Shown here in pieces: positions 12,774 through 15,245 of a stretch of DNA of 15,245 bases. The notes beneath the pieces were generated by a model. That model worked only from the letters and a program-made list of their open reading frames with translations, was not told the origin of the DNA and ran no database searches. The DNA is from an uncultured Clostridia bacterium (GTDB taxonomy: Bacteria; Bacillota; Clostridia; Christensenellales; UBA1242). The DNA lies in contig CAKVOF010000029.1 in the NCBI GenBank assembly GCA_934778125.1, positions 1 to 15,245 of the forward strand. Reading direction: 5' to 3'. Both the position numbers and the translations under genes were made by a program. Numbering within the stretch: the stretch's first letter is position 1; each line of letters starts with the position of its first letter.

Positions 12774-14300
12774 TCATTTTACAATTAACGATTCGCCAGT
12801 CATTTCAACGGGTTTTTCTTCACCCATCATATCAAGAATTGTTGGTGCAATATCAGAAAGATTTCCGCCTTCTCTTAATTTTAAGCCAATTAATTCATCA
12901 TCAACAACAATGCATGGCACCATATTCGTGGTATGAGCAGTATGCTTTGTTCCATCTTCATATTGCATAATATCAGCGTTTCCATGGTCTGATGTAATAA
13001 TTGCGTGGCCACCAACACTCAAAACAGCCTTAATTACTTTATCAACGCATTCATCAACAACAGCAACCGCTTTTTTTGCAGCCTCCTTATCGCCAGAATG
13101 CCCAACCATATCACAATTTGCAAAATTAACAGCAACAAAGTCATATTTTCCACTTAAGATTCCAGCAACTGTTTTATCGCAAACTTCATAAGCACTCATT
13201 TCAGGTTTTAAAGCGTATGAAATTAATTTTGGAGAATTAACAAGCATTCTTTCTTCATTTTTAAAAGTATCTTGTTTTCCAGCATTGAAAAAGAAAGTTA
13301 CGTGTGCATATTTTTCAGTTTCAGCAATCTTTAATTGCCTATAACCTTTCTCACTTAACTCTTGAGATAAAATATCAGTTATTGGAATGTTATCAAAAGC
13401 AATCTTCGCATGAGTCATATTCTCATCGTAATTTGTCATAGTAACAAAATGAAGATCTAAATCTTTAACAAAATCTAGTTCGTTTGGCTCAACAAACACA
13501 TATTGAAGTTGCCTTTCTCTATCAGCTCTAAAGTTATACGAAATAACAACATCACCTTTTTGAATCAATCCAACAGGTTGGCCATTTTTTGCCATAACAA
13601 TTGGTTTTATAAACTCATCAGTTTCACCTTCATTATAAGCTTCTTCCACGGCATCTAAAGCATTCTCTCTTAGTTTTCCAACACCAGAAACCATTGCTTC
13701 ATATGCAATCTTATTTCTATCAAAGTTTTTATCTCTATCAAGTGCCCAAGCTCTTCCAATAATAGTAGATATTTCTCCAACACCAATTTTTTTGCATTTA
13801 TCTTCTATAATTGAGATATATTTTTTAATGCTCTTTGGTGGAGTATCTCTTCCATCAGCAAACACATGAATATACACTTTTTCAACACCATTCTCTTTAG
13901 CCATTTCAAGCAGTTCAAGAAGATGATTAATGTGTGAATGGATTCCGCCATCAGTTGGCATTCCTAGTAGATGTAAAGCCTTACTTTTAGCGATTTGCAT
14001 TGCTTCAACCAACACCTTATTTTTTCTTATTGAACCATCTTCAATAGCCTTATTAACTCTAACAAGTGGTTGCAAAACAACTCTTCCAGAGCCAATTGTT
14101 AAATGCCCAACTTCACTTGTTCCTGCTTGACCTTCAGGAAGCCCAACTTGAAGTTCACTTGCGTAAATTAATGTGCTTGGATACTTATTTGCATACTCCC
14201 TAATGTGTTTTGTATTTTCCTCTAAAATTGCACTTCTTGAAATATCTTTTGGTTTTCCAAAACCATCCATAATTATAAGTGCAGTAACTCTTTTATCCAT
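12774..14300 (-). CDS. gpmI: Cofactor-independent phosphoglycerate mutase
   Basis: The enzyme interconverts 3- and 2-phosphoglycerate in glycolysis using two Mn ions and a phosphoserine, without 2,3-bisphosphoglycerate. Its 508 aa fit the family. The catalytic Ser62 lies in GTSEVGHLTIGSGR (60-73; most homologues have GNSEVGH), and D12 in IIMDGFG. The second metal cluster is visible in NFANCDMVGHSGD, TSDHGNAD and HTAHTTNMVPC. HVFADGRDTPP belongs to the inserted phosphotransferase domain. AAGGAAGG lies 4 bases before the ATG. It starts 29 bases after tpiA, with no promoter or terminator between, so the two are co-transcribed. Confidence 0.98.
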   Translation of the reverse strand: MDKRVTALIIMDGFGKPKDISRSAILEENTKHIREYANKYPSTLIYASELQVGLPEGQAGTSEVGHLTIGSGRVVLQPLVRVNKAIEDGSIRKNKVLVEAMQIAKSKALHLLGMPTDGGIHSHINHLLELLEMAKENGVEKVYIHVFADGRDTPPKSIKKYISIIEDKCKKIGVGEISTIIGRAWALDRDKNFDRNKIAYEAMVSGVGKLRENALDAVEEAYNEGETDEFIKPIVMAKNGQPVGLIQKGDVVISYNFRADRERQLQYVFVEPNELDFVKDLDLHFVTMTNYDENMTHAKIAFDNIPITDILSQELSEKGYRQLKIAETEKYAHVTFFFNAGKQDTFKNEERMLVNSPKLISYALKPEMSAYEVCDKTVAGILSGKYDFVAVNFANCDMVGHSGDKEAAKKAVAVVDECVDKVIKAVLSVGGHAIITSDHGNADIMQYEDGTKHTAHTTNMVPCIVVDDELIGLKLREGGNLSDIAPTILDMMGEEKPVEMTGESLIVK

Positions 14301-14329
14301 AACGCCTTCCTTTTTAATAATGGTTTATT

Positions 14330-15082
14330 TTATTCCACAACAACATCAAAAATTTCTTTAAAACTAGCCACTTTTAAGCAAGCACCACCTATAAGCCCAC
14401 CATCAATGCTAGGCATATTTAAAAGTTCTTTTGCGTTGCTTCCTTTCATTGAACCACCATACAAACATATGATTTCATCAGCCTTTAATCCAACTTTTTC
14501 AAATAAAACTTCTTTGGTGAACTTGATCATCTCTTCAGCTTGCTCACTAGTTGCAGTTAACCCAGTTCCTATCGCCCACACAGGCTCATACGCGAATATA
14601 ATTTTCTTAACATCATCTTTCGCTAAACCTTCAATATCTGCTAAAACTTGAGTCTTAACAACACTTTTTTCTTCGCCATTCTCTCTTTCTGATTTAGTTT
14701 CACCAAAACATAAAACGGGCGTTAATCCTTCTTCCAGTGCTTTTTTAACCTTTAAATTAATATCTTCATCGGTTTCATGAAAATATATTCGCCTATCACT
14801 ATGACCTAAAATAACAAGCTTTGCATCAAAATCATTTATCATATTTGCACTAATTTCACCCGTGTACGCGCCAAAATCTTTATAATACATATTTTGAACC
14901 CCATAAAGCACATTTGAACCCTCTAAATTGTTGCTTGCAGTTTCAAGATACACACTTGGCACACACACGCCAACAACATTCTTTGTTTCATTAGTAGCTT
15001 CAACCAATTCTTTAAAATAATTTTGCAAAGTTGCAAAATCCATATTCATTTTCATATTTCCGATTAAATATTTTGTTTTCAT
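14330..15082 (-). CDS. tpiA: Triosephosphate isomerase
   Basis: The enzyme interconverts dihydroxyacetone phosphate and glyceraldehyde 3-phosphate. The 250-aa TIM barrel shows N9 and K11 in GNMKMN (the usual Trp between N and K is Met here), H94 in ILGHSDRRIYFHETD (usually SERR), E166 in FAYEPVWAIGTG, and phosphate-binding loops LYGGSMKGSNA and GGLIGGACL. All catalytic residues are present, so the substitutions should be tolerated. AGGGAA lies about 6 bases before the ATG. It leads the tpiA-gpmI operon. Confidence 0.98.
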   Translation of the reverse strand: MKTKYLIGNMKMNMDFATLQNYFKELVEATNETKNVVGVCVPSVYLETASNNLEGSNVLYGVQNMYYKDFGAYTGEISANMINDFDAKLVILGHSDRRIYFHETDEDINLKVKKALEEGLTPVLCFGETKSERENGEEKSVVKTQVLADIEGLAKDDVKKIIFAYEPVWAIGTGLTATSEQAEEMIKFTKEVLFEKVGLKADEIICLYGGSMKGSNAKELLNMPSIDGGLIGGACLKVASFKEIFDVVVE

Positions 15083-15133
15083 AAATTCTTCCCTTTAGTT
15101 AAATTATTAACTTTTTTCCTTTTTCTAAAAGCC

Positions 15134-15162
15134 TTAATAATTAAAAATTTGTGTCAAGTCAA
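15134..15162 (-). promoter_or_regulatory. Promoter of the tpiA-gpmI operon
   Basis: On the minus strand TTGACT (15162-15157), 17 bases, TATTAA (15139-15134). A start near 15127 gives a 45-base leader. The -35 box overlaps the stop codon of the probable upstream gene. Confidence 0.55.
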
Positions 15163-15245
15163 TTACTATAAAATTTAATTGTATTTTTAATTTTAGCGAT
15201 TTTCATTTCACTAATTAAAGTTTTATTATTGTCGCCATACCAAAG
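15159..15245 (-). CDS. Possible C-terminal end of a gene cut by the window edge
   Basis: A frame open from the right edge gives 28 residues (LWYGDNNKTLISEMKIAK, then a Lys/Ile/Asn-rich end) before a TGA at 15161-15159. The first half looks protein-like; the rest resembles AT-rich noise. It is too short to identify. If real, TGA serves as a stop codon in this organism. Confidence 0.3.
   Translation of the reverse strand, partial: LWYGDNNKTLISEMKIAKIKNTIKFYSN

Overview
The window is AT-rich DNA from a low-GC Firmicutes-like (Bacillota) bacterium, possibly a gut Clostridia or Mollicutes-related lineage. Evidence: a long Bacillus-type SRP RNA with an Alu domain, Shine-Dalgarno sites of the AGGAGG type, and the arrangement tpiA-gpmI-(small membrane gene)-secG-rnr-smpB-ssrA, all on the minus strand. 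Tryptophan is encoded by TGG and all full-length genes end in TAA or TAG, so nothing suggests a recoded TGA. The exact taxon cannot be fixed from this window.

Right half (8.2-15.2 kb) is conserved housekeeping. tpiA and gpmI form a glycolytic operon. A small two-helix membrane protein, secG (protein export), rnr (RNase R), smpB and ssrA (tmRNA) follow, each with a recognisable promoter and most with terminators. A tRNA-Gly(CCC) starts one base after the tmRNA CCA end. SmpB, tmRNA and RNase R together rescue stalled ribosomes and destroy faulty mRNA. The smpB promoter is placed so that transcription should start at its ATG, which predicts a leaderless message.

Middle (6.5-8.0 kb) is a small accessory cassette just beyond the tRNA-Gly: a Cro/C1-type regulator and a SLOG-fold (YpsA/DUF1273-like) protein divergently transcribed across a shared, repeat-rich operator region, and a 109-aa unknown protein converging on the SLOG gene with a 4-base overlap. 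T-tracts in helical phase, probably curved DNA, lie upstream of the 109-aa gene.

Left part (0-6.4 kb) holds a HEPN-CBS fusion protein, the SRP RNA gene (plus strand), and a 1279-aa membrane-anchored coiled-coil protein built from tandem 67-residue repeats (8 heptads plus 1 hendecad each), which is the most distinctive object here. A small unknown gene upstream of it may carry a frameshift at its start. No CRISPR array, transposase or integrase was seen.
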